A DNA stretch of 64,000 nucleotides from Alligator mississippiensis (taxonomy: Eukaryota > Chordata > Crocodylia > Alligatoridae), in assembly GCF_030867095.1 (NCBI RefSeq), contig NC_081826.1, forward strand, positions 40,588,001-40,652,000, in the 5' to 3' direction. The position numbers and the translations under genes were made by a program. The stretch's first letter is position 1; the number at the start of each line of letters is the position of its first letter. The notes beneath the pieces were generated by a model, which was given only the letters and a program-made list of their open reading frames with translations, had not been told where the DNA came from and did no database searches. This document shows positions 12,030 through 22,800 of the stretch, one piece after another.

Positions 12030-13440
12030 CTATATACAGTTTTTTATTACAAATATCATTAAAACATTTACATGCCAGAAATAATTAAATACTTGATATT
12101 ACAAAATAACTTCCATAATCTCCAAGTCAAGAAATGAGTTACCCAACCCAATGACTCCAGTAATATTCACCCCAGCAGGTAAAACCCAGTACTTAAAAAT
12201 ACATACACAGCTGACCCAAAGATTTCTTCAAGCTTTCAAACCTATCAACATCACAGTTAACAACACTAAAATAATAAGAACAATATTATTTATAAAATAT
12301 AAAGCGCAACATAAACTCAGAACCTCAACCACATAGAAGTCTAATTATGAATTTGTTCCCCGAGCCTGGAGAACAGGGGTCACCTCACCCACTCCCAACA
12401 GGGTCTTGGGACCCACCCACTGGGAGGGGTCTTCCACCCAACTCTAGTGAGGCCACTTCTAATACGTCCCCTCCTTTTCAGGGCCCCAGTGCTCCAGTAA
12501 CTCATGACCCTTCTGATGGTCTGACTTGTCCCAGTGTGATGCTCCCCGCCAGGGTCTCTTCTCCCACGCTGCCTCCAGACTCCCCTTGTGGCCTGGTGCC
12601 CCTGGCCTGGGCACCCAAGCTTTGCAATGTCACCTGCTTTGGGCCTCATGGCCCTCTGCAGATTTGCTTGTGCCTCTCTATGCCCCACTCTGAGCACCAA
12701 GGGCTAGCTGTTTCACCTAGCGGGGTTGCTGGGCTCCCAATTGCCCACCTCACACTGGGTAGCCTTCCTTGTTCGCTGTGCCCAGCTCGCTGAGACCCTA
12801 TGTGGGTCTCTGGCCTTCCGGTCTTACATTGGGTGGCTAACCCAAGCCGCCTTTCACTGCTCACCACTCCTGGATCTTGCCCAGGTCTTGTGCACAGTGG
12901 TTGCCAGCCACCTGATGGGGTCTGCAAGCTTGAGACTGCTGCGCTTCTAGGGCCTGGACTCCACGCGTCGGACTACTCACCATGACAAGGCCAAGGATCT
13001 GAGACCCTCCAAGGGCTGCTCCGTGCAGTGGGTCCCTGCACTGTGACAAACCCAAGGGTCTCACAGCCTCCTAGGGATCTTCAGGAGCTCAGAGCTATTC
13101 CCCACTGGGGCAACTGGTCCCCAGGTTTTCTCGCTTCAATCTTCCTTCTTCAGCTTCTTTGTCATGTCCCTCTGCGTGCCAGCGCACTGCTTCTTTTATA
13201 CATTTCAGGGACTTCACCCCTGAAGTTCTCCAGACCTGGCAGGGCGCAGTCTCGAACCAGGTCTCAGCTGCTCCTTGCCCCCCTCCCTTTGGGGAAAGGG
13301 CGTGGCCTTGCTTACCCTGGCTTGCTTCTGATTGGCAGATGGGCTCCATCAATCGAAATTGCAGAATCTCGAGGCCAGGACTCATCCAGAGCATAAAAGG
13401 GAAGTCTGCTACACTTATATAAGAGAGGGTGGACAAGGTC
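12030..13440 (-). repeat. GC-rich block with LTR-like signal order (candidate solo LTR)
   Basis: Read on the minus strand, this GC-rich island inside AT-rich DNA has the order expected of a long terminal repeat or promoter: a CCAAT motif (GCCAATCAG near 13330-13340), a TATA box (TGTATAAAAGAAG near 13190-13205), a splice-donor-like TCATGGTGAGTAG (near 12980), about 1 kb of GC-rich sequence, then AATAAA near 12046 in an AT-rich end. No internal coding region or second copy is present in the window, so retroviral origin is only an inference. A decayed non-coding repeat or a host non-coding promoter is the alternative. If it is an LTR it is a lone, old fossil. Confidence 0.3.
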
Positions 13441-16223
13441 AAACAGTAAACTACTCTGCCCAGACAGCTAGTGCTAAATCCTCTGGGGTATTTAGGCACT
13501 ACCATGCAAAGGAGAAGCACCCAATACTTAGTTTTCAGATATCACCAGGAATATGAGGCACTGGGTTCAAATCCCGCTTCTACCTTCAGAGCAGGGAGTT
13601 TTGCCCACAACTCCAGGACATGTTCTAGCCATCAGATTAGATTGGTTCTGCCTCAGTCTTCCCTGTTGGAGCTATTTCATTCTGAGCAACAAACTGCCTA
13701 GCAGTTAGGTTTTGCAATGTTGAGCAGACCAGTGTTCAGACACACATATCCCAGACTCTTCCCTCTGCTTATGCTGTTCAGTTCTTACCCTTTTTTGTAC
13801 TTGAATCCGGTTTTTACCTCCATCCTGCGTGGGCATCAACAAAGGGGAGAAGAACACTGAAAGCACAAGAAAAATCTCCCTCCTCTCAATTCCATGCCTG
13901 CTGTTACAATTTGCAGCAGCTGGGAGAGGCCAGTCTATCCTCTGCAGACAGGGTCCTTTGGAAATTTAGCATCCAAAGTGTAGCCAGTATACCTGCTGAA
14001 CACGTGCTAATGCGATTTTTCAAAGGGCAGGTTTGCATGAACTTTCAAAGACTGTAAAAGACAGGCCCCCAGTAGTCCACCCAGCACATTTTAAGTAGCT
14101 CTTCCAAGCATGGAGGTGCTAATGCTGTAACACTTTTTTTATATCAACAAAACAACAATTCCCCAGTCTTATTTTCTGAAACAGTTAAGCCATTTTTGCT
14201 TAATCTTAATGATCATTAGCTGCTGAAGGTCAACATCCAGAAGGGAGAAATTCAGCCTAAGTGGTAGAGGTTTGGCAAAGTTATAATCAACTGAAAACAG
14301 TTGTCTAATGGAATGTGACTGTAAAACTTAACTGTACGCAGTCCTGTCAGCTGTATCTATAATAAGCTAATTCACTCATTTCAAGTACTTTATCTTGGGG
14401 GGAAAAAAATTAAGCAGAAGATATGGATGAGCATATGACCCTGATTAACTGGATACTGTGTGGCACTCTTATTATTAGCATCTAGCAAATAACCTACAGT
14501 ATTTGCTATGTTCATTAGTGTGTAACACGTCACACCACTAGCTGATAAAATAACTACTTTTTCATTTTAGTAGACTGAAAGTTTTGCAACATGCAGTAAA
14601 TACAATTAATAGGAGAAAAAACATGTATTTTCTATGCATTGATAATACTTCCAACACAAGAAAAAGTATAGCTTAAACAATGTTATTATAACTCATCGGC
14701 CAAATCACAGATTTTGTTAGTTGGCTTTTGATACCCTAATTCATGGCTTTAACCATATAAACCCATTAACACAGAATGCAGTTCTGTCATATATAAAACA
14801 TACATAACCTAAGTCTGAAACTCCCACTGCAGCATACAGCTGTTTCAAATGGGCTCAGACAACCTAAACAGAGCTACACAAATGTATTTAAACTAAAGCA
14901 CTGTGGAAATTGTTTTAAAGTATGATACTTCTAATTCTATTTCAGGAAATTTTGATGTTAGCAAATTACAGAAACCAGAAGATAACACTGGTCTCATACT
15001 TTCTGCTGGTGGTGTTATAGCATTCAAGTTGCCAGTCGAAGTTATTGGATGTAATGTGGGGTCATTGGTCCTATGTCTTTACAATGAGCGATGGTTAGGT
15101 TTTAACACAGACTGTGCCATCTGCTCACAGGACTGACAGGCTGTACAGAAGTCTTGTGTCCCAAGCATCAGGGAAAACTTTGCTGCTATACTTCAGTTTC
15201 TTTTTCTTAGCAGAACCCAGGTTGAACAGAAGCAAAGAATCCACAAGAATTATCTACCCCTGCTCCTCTGGGGAATTTCCCCAAAATAGCGGAGTCTCTT
15301 CAGCTCGATGCTAGCTCTTCTAGGAGACCCCCTCACATGAAGCCGCAGAAAGCATTGGCTGAGGCATTGTTATATCTCAGCTATTCTGCAGTACTGCAAA
15401 AGCATACTGGAGCTGCAGGCTGCTAAAATGCAAGTTTATGCCATTGTTACCCTGGGCTTCTCTTGACTCTGTAGTGGGCCTCTGTTGTTTTGCATCTTAT
15501 ATTTAGATTTTCAGCAGTCTGGAGCAGGAAGAATATTTTAGTTGGGCTTATACAGTGCTTAGAACATGAGGACCCTGGTTTTTGATTGAGGCCTGTAGGC
15601 TAATTGAATCCAAAAATTAACATATTAAAAATGGGTAAACCCAAGATAGGGGAGGCACAAAACACCATTGCTACATTAGAATTAGCACCAGTGGAGGAGA
15701 ATACTGCCTTCCTTGTGCTCTTATCTAGAAGATACATCTACCTGATATCAATCCCAACAAGAAGAGATGCTGTTTTAAACTTGGTTTTGGTAAGTACTCT
15801 ATATAGAGTAGTTGGTCATAGAAAATAACATTTGTTCAAGTAACCTTGATAAGATTAGGTTTAAATTAATTGGAAGAATATTAACATAACTTTAACTAAG
15901 GCATTTGATTCCAAAAGGGTGGAGTTTAAGAAAATAAAGAATTAGTCAGACTGAAATGTTCATGGATTTGACTGTTGGGGAAGATATGGAACCTCTTTAG
16001 GTCAAAGGTGCAAACATTATTTAAAACTGACATGCCTCACAATGGCTAAAAACTTTTAGAGAAGGGCTCTAGACCTATCTGGATGAATAAAAGGACATCA
16101 GGAGTAATCAAAGATCCACTAAGGAATAGAGAAATGGATTCAGCAGCAAAAATTACCATATCCCAAATGGAAGCAAAATTCAAAGAGCTTAATTTTCTCA
16201 AGTTATAAGGAACAAGCTACTCT
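13441..16223. other. Intergenic sequence, mostly unrecognised
   Basis: A piece at about 13540-13700 (TGGGTTCAAATCCCGC) resembles the tRNA-like repeat seen at 9.7 kb. An open frame at 14903-15136 follows a TTTCAG but has no donor and no known similarity. The remainder shows nothing I can name. Confidence 0.4.
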
Positions 16224-16490
16224 CTGGGCACATCTACACAAGACGCTACTGCACAGTCGCTCCTGCGCATTTATTTAGTACTTGTACTAGCAAGTACTAA
16301 ATAAATGCACAGTAACTGGAGTTACTACGCAGTAGCACTGGCAAATGTCTTTAAGGTGACTGCACCTAATAATACTGCACAGTAGCATATTAGCACTGTC
16401 CATGCTGTGATGCACTACTGCACTGTATTTTTTACTACTACACAGTCAGCGTCTCCTGTCGACGCTGTCTCTGGGCACAAGGCATAGCAA
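16224..16490. mobile_element. Hairpin-cored MITE, copy 1
   Basis: The ends carry inverted motifs of type CATCTACACAAGACGCT / AGCGTCTCCTGTCGACG, and TCTCTGGG occurs directly on both sides as a candidate 8-bp target duplication. The body repeats ACTGCACAGTAGC-type units. Near the left end is a perfect hairpin: 17-bp arms at 16268-16284 and 16291-16307 around a 6-base loop. Related copies lie at 20.97-21.20 kb and, inverted, at 62.96-63.18 kb. No coding capacity is visible. The class, hAT or Harbinger-like, is not settled. Confidence 0.65.
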
Positions 16491-16942
16491 GTCTAATGGC
16501 AAGAATGTTAATAAGTCTATCAAATTGGGAATGATATTGGAGAACAGAAGAATAGTGAACAAAGTGACTACAGACTTGTTAGATTCGCAATAAATGGAAA
16601 AATAGAATAAAATGCCACCTAGGTTTACTAAAGGTAGATCATGCTAGTGTGCATGACTGGGCTTATAAAAATATGCAGGGAATAAATACCCAGGAGGAAA
16701 AGCAGATATTTAAACTAATGGACAAAGTTGGCACCAGAACAAATGGGTATAAATAAATGAATAAATAAATTTTGCTTGGCCATTAGGTGTTTTCTAACCT
16801 GAAGAGGAGTGAAATTCTGGAACAACCCTCTAATAGGATAGTGGAGGCAAGAATTCTAACTAGTTTTAGGATGGAGCATGAGATGAAAATTGTTACATGA
16901 TGTGGTTGTCTGAAATAGTTGGAAGGGGATCCTGTGACCCAC

Positions 16943-17362
16943 TGGGCGCATCTACACATGTGATTAATGTGCATGAATCAACTCCGGTGCTTAATTTTCA
17001 GAATTTATTTGTGCACAGCATGTGGAGCCTGGTCAGAGAAGCCTGGGCTGGCAAGTGACCCAGGGTTGTCAGCCTGCCAGCCGAGGGCTGTTCCAACCAA
17101 GCTTCACCTAGTGTAGAGTGGCTGACTGGAGCATGAGGGTGCTTTGGTGTGGTGGCTACCTGCCCCCCACTGAGCCACCCTGTGCCCCAGCCATCTGTGG
17201 CAGCAAAAACTCCAGAGCAGGTTAGTACTTATATTTTACCAGTACTACCCTGCTGCAGAGTTTATTAGTTTCCTGTAACCTAATAGGGGCACTTGTGTAG
17301 ACGCTGAGACATTTACTGCAGTTAATTAGTCAACTGCGCAGTAAACATCTTGCATAGACATG
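16943..17362. mobile_element. MITE with GGGCGCATCTACAC / GGACATGTCTATGC ends
   Basis: The left end GGGCGCATCTACACATGTG faces the right end GCATAGACATGTCC, with ACT on both sides as a possible 3-bp target duplication, which would suit PIF/Harbinger. The inner ends share TTAAT and CAACT motifs, and the middle is GC-rich with no protein similarity. A right end of the same kind (TGTGTAGACATGTCC) occurs at 20.69 kb beside the Harbinger transposase relic. Confidence 0.5.
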
Positions 17363-18835
17363 TCCACTAAGCCTTTTTTAGTCCTGTGTTCCATAATCTT
17401 ACTCTCGTACATTCAGTTTTGACATACAGTATACAAAGCTGTAATACAAGCTTCTATACACATGAGAAATCATCCTTGATTAATGTATTTAAAGTGTGAG
17501 GAAGGGTTTGGAATGGAAGAGACTTGCATCTGGCCTGAAACTGTATACCAGTAGGCAGCATTCCAGAAGCAACATTTATACTGAAGAATCTAAAGCAGCC
17601 TGAGGTGTATTCGTACTGGAGCAGGTATAATAAAGCTTTGGGCACTACTAAAGAATGACTGGAAGTCATGTGTGTGTCTGTGTGCGTGTGTATTTTTTTT
17701 CTGGTTTGTTTTACTATAATAGTAAAATTGCTGCCTTTATCCGTGAACTAGGAGAATGCATAGGCATGACCAAAATAAAAAATAAAAAAATTAACCTTTT
17801 CTTATGGAGAAAACTTTACACTTATAATTGGTTCAGGTATATAACGTCTTCTGAAGGGTGTTCACATTTAGCATAATGATTGTAAAAATGTCCATTGTTA
17901 ACCTTCATTAAGTCTCTCAAAGTCAATGATCAACACCCACACAGTTGAGGAGACTGCATGGCATAACCAATAATATAGTCAGTAGGTGTAGCAATCACTT
18001 CTGTGTTCTTTCTTCCCATCATTTGCTAAATATATATATAAATATGTAAAATAGATATAAAATAAATCCAGATTAGGTCTTGTTTATCTCTGCACATGTC
18101 ATGCAATGATGACTTCTCTCGAAAAAGTGACTAACTGAAGAACAAAGACAAGATCCTCATCTCTGGTCTGCCATCTCTGCTGTATTTTCTGTACATTAGA
18201 AAGGTGGGGGGGGTTTTGTTCCTACCTAAATTATCACTTACTGAAGTACAATAATTTGCAAAAATCAGTGAAACCACCATTTTACAACAAAAACACATTT
18301 TATTTTGTAGTTGGAGAGCATTTTTCTATATATGACTGTATGGGCAGATGCATTCATGATAATTACTTATACCTGTGCTTCAAAATGCATAGTCCAAATG
18401 TCAAACCATTCCAATAAAGGGACATCTTACTATACTAGTAGATGTTGCTCTTCTCCATCTCCTCCAAAGAGGTTGTTTCAAAAGTACTGGTATGCACGTA
18501 CTTCAAAGGTGAAACAGCACAAAGGAGACTAAAGACTGAAAAGATAGTGACATAAACAAAACCTGGGATCGTGCAGGGGAATCCTTTCAAGGTTTTACTG
18601 CTGCTTGCTTTGGAAGCCTGAGTAACTTTATGCAGCTCCAGATCTTTCAGCTGTTTATGATCTGATTTTTCAGAAGCGATGCATAGCCACCCACTGATTT
18701 TACCAGAAAATGGCAATGCTCAGCACCTCTGAAAGTAACAACTTCTCCCTTACCACTTTCTCTGCCTGTGTTGAATAAATGTTTGGCTTCATCTTACCTA
18801 CATTGAGCTAAATGTTTTTAAGTTTGAATTGATTT
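17363..18835. other. Intergenic sequence without a recognised feature
   Basis: Short TG and AT repeats occur near 17670 and 18030, together with a G-run near 18206. No gene or nameable mobile element is seen. Confidence 0.5.
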
Positions 18836-18839
18836 TCTG

Positions 18840-18955
18840 GCCCATGAGGGGCCCTCAGACACTGCTCATTTAGTCACTTCATGATGGACAGGAGGTCAGG
18901 ATGGATAATCTAATGTTTCCTTCTGGCCTTAAACCTTCAGAATCAATTAGCTTCT
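18840..18955 (+). mobile_element. CR1 LINE 3' tail
   Basis: The phrase GACAGGAGGTCAGGATGGAT, followed by AATCTAATG and CCTTCTGGCCTTAAACC, matches the conserved 3' terminal region of sauropsid CR1 elements. The copy is short and diverged. Confidence 0.6.
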
Positions 18956-19059
18956 TAGACTCCCTGTTCAACTCAGGCTTTCCATCAACTCTGAGGTTCA
19001 GAACTCTTTGTTATCTCTAGTCTTTAATTTTGTTTCTCCTTCACTATTTCCAGGCTTTT

Positions 19060-19560
19060 ACTAGTTGTAGGGACCAGAAAGGAGATTTTTCCCACCTCAA
19101 TAATACTTTATTGGCTTCGAGGTTGGAATTTATTTATTTTTTTTTGGAGGGGAAGGCTCTGGGGTGGGAAGGAGGTTCCTCACCTTCCTTCCAATGTGGA
19201 CATTGGCCACAGGTGAGACTGGGGGTTTTAACTGGAGTGAAACATCACAGATACCTGACTGGAGGGTCCTGCTCTTCTTAAGGTCAAACCAATCATCAAA
19301 TTTGGGGGGAAGGAAGAAATTTCCCCCCCTGGTCAGACTGGCAAGCATTGTAAGGGTTTTTGCCTTTCTCTGTAGCATGGACATAGTCTTCAACCTAGGA
19401 TTCTCTGAGCATATATTAACCAATTACTTCTCTGTCATTGCAGAGACAGAGCTCTGGCCATCTTCCCTGTATTTCACTTGGGGCATGTTATAGGATGTTC
19501 TTGGACTTCCTGGCTTTGTGCTTTGTAGCTGTGATGTGTGTGGAGTGGGTAGTTTTGAGG
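19060..19560 (+). mobile_element. CR1-type 3' UTR fragment
   Basis: The order of motifs matches a common sauropsid CR1 3' UTR: AAGGAGGTTCCTCACCT, TTGGCCACAGG, GGGGGTTTTAACTGG, CTTCTTAAGGTCAAACCA, GGAAGAAATTTCCCCCC, GTCAGACTGGCA, TTTTTGCCTTTCTCTG and CAGAGACAG. No coding portion is recognisable, and the end grades into the Harbinger region. Confidence 0.6.
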
Positions 19561-19779
19561 GATTTTTTTGTAAATGGTTGCCTGTGTGTCCTGCGTGCTG
19601 GACTTGACGGCTCAGGAGGCCCCTTCACTGTGCAACATTATGTATGGTGCTGCCTCCATTTTGCCCCTGCTGAAATTCTCCACTATGCCTTCGTCTACCT
19701 TCTGTTGGACTCTTCCACATCTTCTCTGGGACCTTTAAATTTCAGGACAAGAGAAGACAGAGTGTTGTAGTTTGTCTGG

Positions 19780-20065
19780 TGACATGCATATTTCAGGTGA
19801 GCACTGCATACCTCCAGGACAGCCTTCACAGCAGTGGCCTTGCCCATGCCAAACAGGTGGTCAACATACCACAGGATGAGGGCCAGGCAGGTGTCCATGG
19901 GAAGGAGCAGCTGCATGCTGGTGTCCTGCCACTCCAGGTGTGGCCAGAGCTTCTCCATGAGGTCCCAGAAAGTGGCCCAGGTCATGCAGATGGCCTCCAA
20001 CCACTGCTTGTCATCTCAGGAATGCTGGATGACATGTTGCCACCAGTCCTGGCTGGCCCAGCAGA
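19780..20065 (-). pseudogene. PIF/Harbinger transposase relic
   Basis: On the minus strand the frame reads QDWWQHVIQHS, one stop, then DDKQWLEAICMTWATFWDLM, EKLWPHLEWQDTSMQLLLP, and later LFGMGKATAVKAVLEVC. These are the N-terminal blocks of PIF/Harbinger transposases of the HARBI1 type: the W-W region, the M-x-x-x-TF motif, the RQDT-like turn, and the helix-turn-helix-like FGVGKSTA motif before the catalytic domain. The usual segment between the ALW-like helix and the FGMGK motif is shortened. The DDE catalytic part is not found, so the copy is dead. A family-like terminal motif (GTGTAGACATGTCC) lies at about 20680-20693. The GC-rich flank at 20.1-20.6 kb is probably part of the same element. 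Confidence 0.75.
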
Positions 20066-20695
20066 CCCTGAGGCAATGGGGATGGAGGCCCAGGAGGGTG
20101 ACAGTGGCCCCAGCAGGGGTGTCTAGAAGCCCCTTGTTTGCATCCCTGCCAGCGGGAGCTGCATGGTAGCAGCCCTGGGAGAGTATGCTGTGGCCAGGCA
20201 GGCAGTCACTGCACAGGGGGGAGCCAGGCCAGGTGAGACAGTCATGGGCCAGGTGGCAATCAGTGCAGTGGGCCAGCAGGGCCAGCACAGAAGCAGCAGG
20301 AGCCTGGGGCACTGGGTGTTGCCGCCAGTGCCCCAGGGCACAGGCTGGAGCAGCCATAGCACAGGGAGGCAGAGCGGGCAAAGAGATCGCTGCCATATGC
20401 TGCCCCTGTGCTGGGCATGCTGCTCCTGGGCAGAGAAGTGGCTGGCCAGAGAGCAGTGAGCAGGGATAGCTTTTGAAAAGGCTGCCAGCTTCTGACAGCT
20501 GCAGCCAAAGCCTGGTGCTACCCCTGGTGGTGGCAGGGGCCCACTGCAGGGCTGCAGTAAGTTTGGTACTGAGAACAGCAAATCTGCTGCCTGGTCCCTG
20601 CGTGTGTAGATGCCTGCTAGGGAACGCTTACTCCTGTATAGTTTACACCCAAGTAAACTAAGCCCAGATCAGATGCATGTGTAGACATGTCCAGA
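20066..20695 (-). mobile_element. GC-rich remainder of the Harbinger element, with right terminal motif
   Basis: This stretch joins the transposase relic to the end motif GCATGTGTAGACATGTCC. It is GC-rich, and the overlapping frames resemble low-complexity alanine/leucine sequence, as seen in non-coding parts of such elements. Assignment to the same element is by adjacency and orientation only. Confidence 0.4.
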
Positions 20696-20964
20696 GTTTG
20701 TGTATCTCTCCCTTCTCCCCATTAACCTGGCATTGGTGTCTTTTCTGTCCTACCATATAATAATTGCAGTTGGGATTCAACAGCCTTCTCTTTAGCAGAT
20801 CCTTAACTAGAACAGGCTTTTTTGTGTTGTTTTGCTTCATCATTAACACTCCATTCAATATTCAGGTGAAGAGCCATCTTTACTTCCAAGGTGGTTGTTT
20901 TAAATTTCACTCTGCTGCTATTTCTCATTTTTACTTTGAACCATTAAGGTATTTGGGAAACAGT

Positions 20965-21205
20965 TGGTGTGTTTACATGAGACACTACTGTGCAGTTGTT
21001 ACTGCTTATATATTTAGTGCTTGTATTAGCAAGCACTAAATAAATGTTCAGTAACCGTGCAGTAGTGCCGGTGAACATCTTCTAGGTGATGCTACTGCTC
21101 AGTAGCTTAATAATACTGCACAGTAGCGTGTTAGCACTGTCCGTGCTGTGATGTATTTTCTGGCTACTGTGCAGCCCGCATCTCATGTAGATGCACCCAT
21201 TTTGT
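20965..21205. mobile_element. Hairpin-cored MITE, copy 2
   Basis: It has the same layout as the copy at 16.2 kb: GTTTACATGAGACACTACTG at the left, CGCATCTCATGTAGATGCAC at the right, CTGCACAGTAGC-type repeats, and a hairpin at 21012-21041. The hairpin stem differs from copy 1 at a paired position on both sides (A-T becomes G-C), so pairing is kept. No target duplication is clear. Confidence 0.65.
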
Positions 21206-22621
21206 TTGAAAAAAGTGGAAGCAAAGGTCAAGACTATAAAATGGCCTGAAGTTGAACTTTGTGCTCACAGCTAGCTTTATAGAGTTGTCACCTTTTGTGT
21301 TCAGATTTTCCAGGCTTGGAAGCTGCCTGGAGTTGTGTGGTTTTGTTTTTTTTGGAGAGTTTGAGCAAAAAAAAAAATGAAAAATTGTTCAACTATTATT
21401 GAGTTAGAGGAGAGTGAAAAAAAATACTTTCCCCATTATAAACGATATTCTTATAATTTTCTTTTTATTTCCCACAAACAAGCCTGCAGCCTAAATGGCA
21501 GTGGTTTCAACACTAAGTAACAGTGCCCAGCCATGTCCTGGAGGAAGATTGTTTTGAGATTTGACGAGAGTTATAAGGATTTGGAAATCAACACTAGCGC
21601 ATGTGCGGTAGAATGTTATAGCTTTGCTAAACTCATTAAATGTGCACCTGGAGCATATATGTGTAGCAAATTCAGCTGGGTGCTGGGCTGGGTAGGCTCC
21701 AAAATGGCTACAAACTGCCCTGACGAAACCAATGGCCTGGAAGAGAGGAGCTATCTCAAGCTTGGGGGAAGTTTCTGCAGATTCCTAAAGCTGTGCAGTG
21801 ATACAATGGTGAACTCCTTTGAGCCTGCATCCGTGGAGTTCAGTTGCCAATCTGTAGAGCCTAGACATAAGACTCTAGGAAAGCTCCTGCCTCCAGTGTA
21901 AGCTGTTCTATAGCTCTGATCTGGAGCAGGTTAGGGGCTGCCCGGGGTTTGACTTAGCTGCAGTCATAGTGGATTCTGTTCACCCAACACATGCACACTA
22001 GTCACACTTCCTATATAAGCAAGAATCAAACTAGAAATTATAAAAGATGCAGCACAATGTATATTTATCTGTGAAATACACAGGAAGGGAAATATACTAC
22101 TGCTACAATGAAAACTTGACATAACTACTCTTCAGATGGACTCTCACAGAAGACAGGGGATGTGTCTTACTACACATTTGTGAAGAGCCTAACAAGATGG
22201 GGCTCTAATCTCTGGTGCAGCTGACAGGTGTCACTATCATGCGTCAGAAATTATATTCTCATAATATATAAGACCTGAATGTGGGGAAAATATAGAAGAA
22301 AACTTAACTTAGAGATGAAAACACATACAAAACTAATTTTCAAATCTATCAATGGGAGTTGTATAGGCTTGTGACCTCTCGAGATATGGTCCTAATCCAA
22401 TATAGAGTTATTACCTCCATATAGAAAGTGCCATATCAGATAAGACCAGTGTTGAATCCAGACCATTCTCTTGTCTCTGATAATGGCCATAACCAGATGT
22501 TCCAGAGGAAAGTACAAGAGATTCTATCATTGGCAATTATGACATGAGCTGCACATTGGGAGAAACATTTTTCTATCTTCTTTGAATTAGAGCTTGTTTT
22601 ATGCACTAAAACATGAGGTAT
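21206..22621. other. Intergenic sequence without a recognised gene
   Basis: The 122-codon open frame at 21533-21901 shows no recognisable protein motif and no splice or start context of a known gene. I leave it uncalled. Confidence 0.5.
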
Positions 22622-22690
22622 TTATTTTATCATCATTATCATCATTATTATTATTATTATTATTATTATTAAAATTATTATTATTATGGT
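22622..22690. repeat. ATT/ATC trinucleotide microsatellite
   Basis: A run of CAT and ATT units is interrupted once by AAA. It forms the edge of the repeat that follows. Confidence 0.9.
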
Positions 22691-22800
22691 AGAAGCTAAT
22701 AGATCATGGATCAATGCCCCTTTGTACTCAGCCCTTGACATAAACATAATGAAAAGTTGGTCCCTGCTCCAGAGACTTTATATACTGTACATGGAATGTG
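22655..22800 (+). repeat. Old amniote interspersed repeat with GTCCCTGC motif
   Basis: An ATT-rich start, then CAATGCCCCTTTGTACTCAG, and then AAAAGTTGGTCCCTGCTCCA match in order a repeat that is common in turtles and crocodilians (ATT-rich start, gene-like GCCCCATTGTGCTAGG, then AAAGACAGTCCCTGCCCC). The class is not known to me. Confidence 0.45.

Noticed and set aside
14903-15136. 77-codon frame after a TATTTCAG, considered as an exon
   Set aside because: There is no donor within the frame, no similarity to a known protein and no neighbouring exon.
21533-21901. 122-codon + strand open frame considered as a small gene
   Set aside because: It has no recognisable domain and no promoter or splice context; it is of a length found by chance in GC-balanced sequence.
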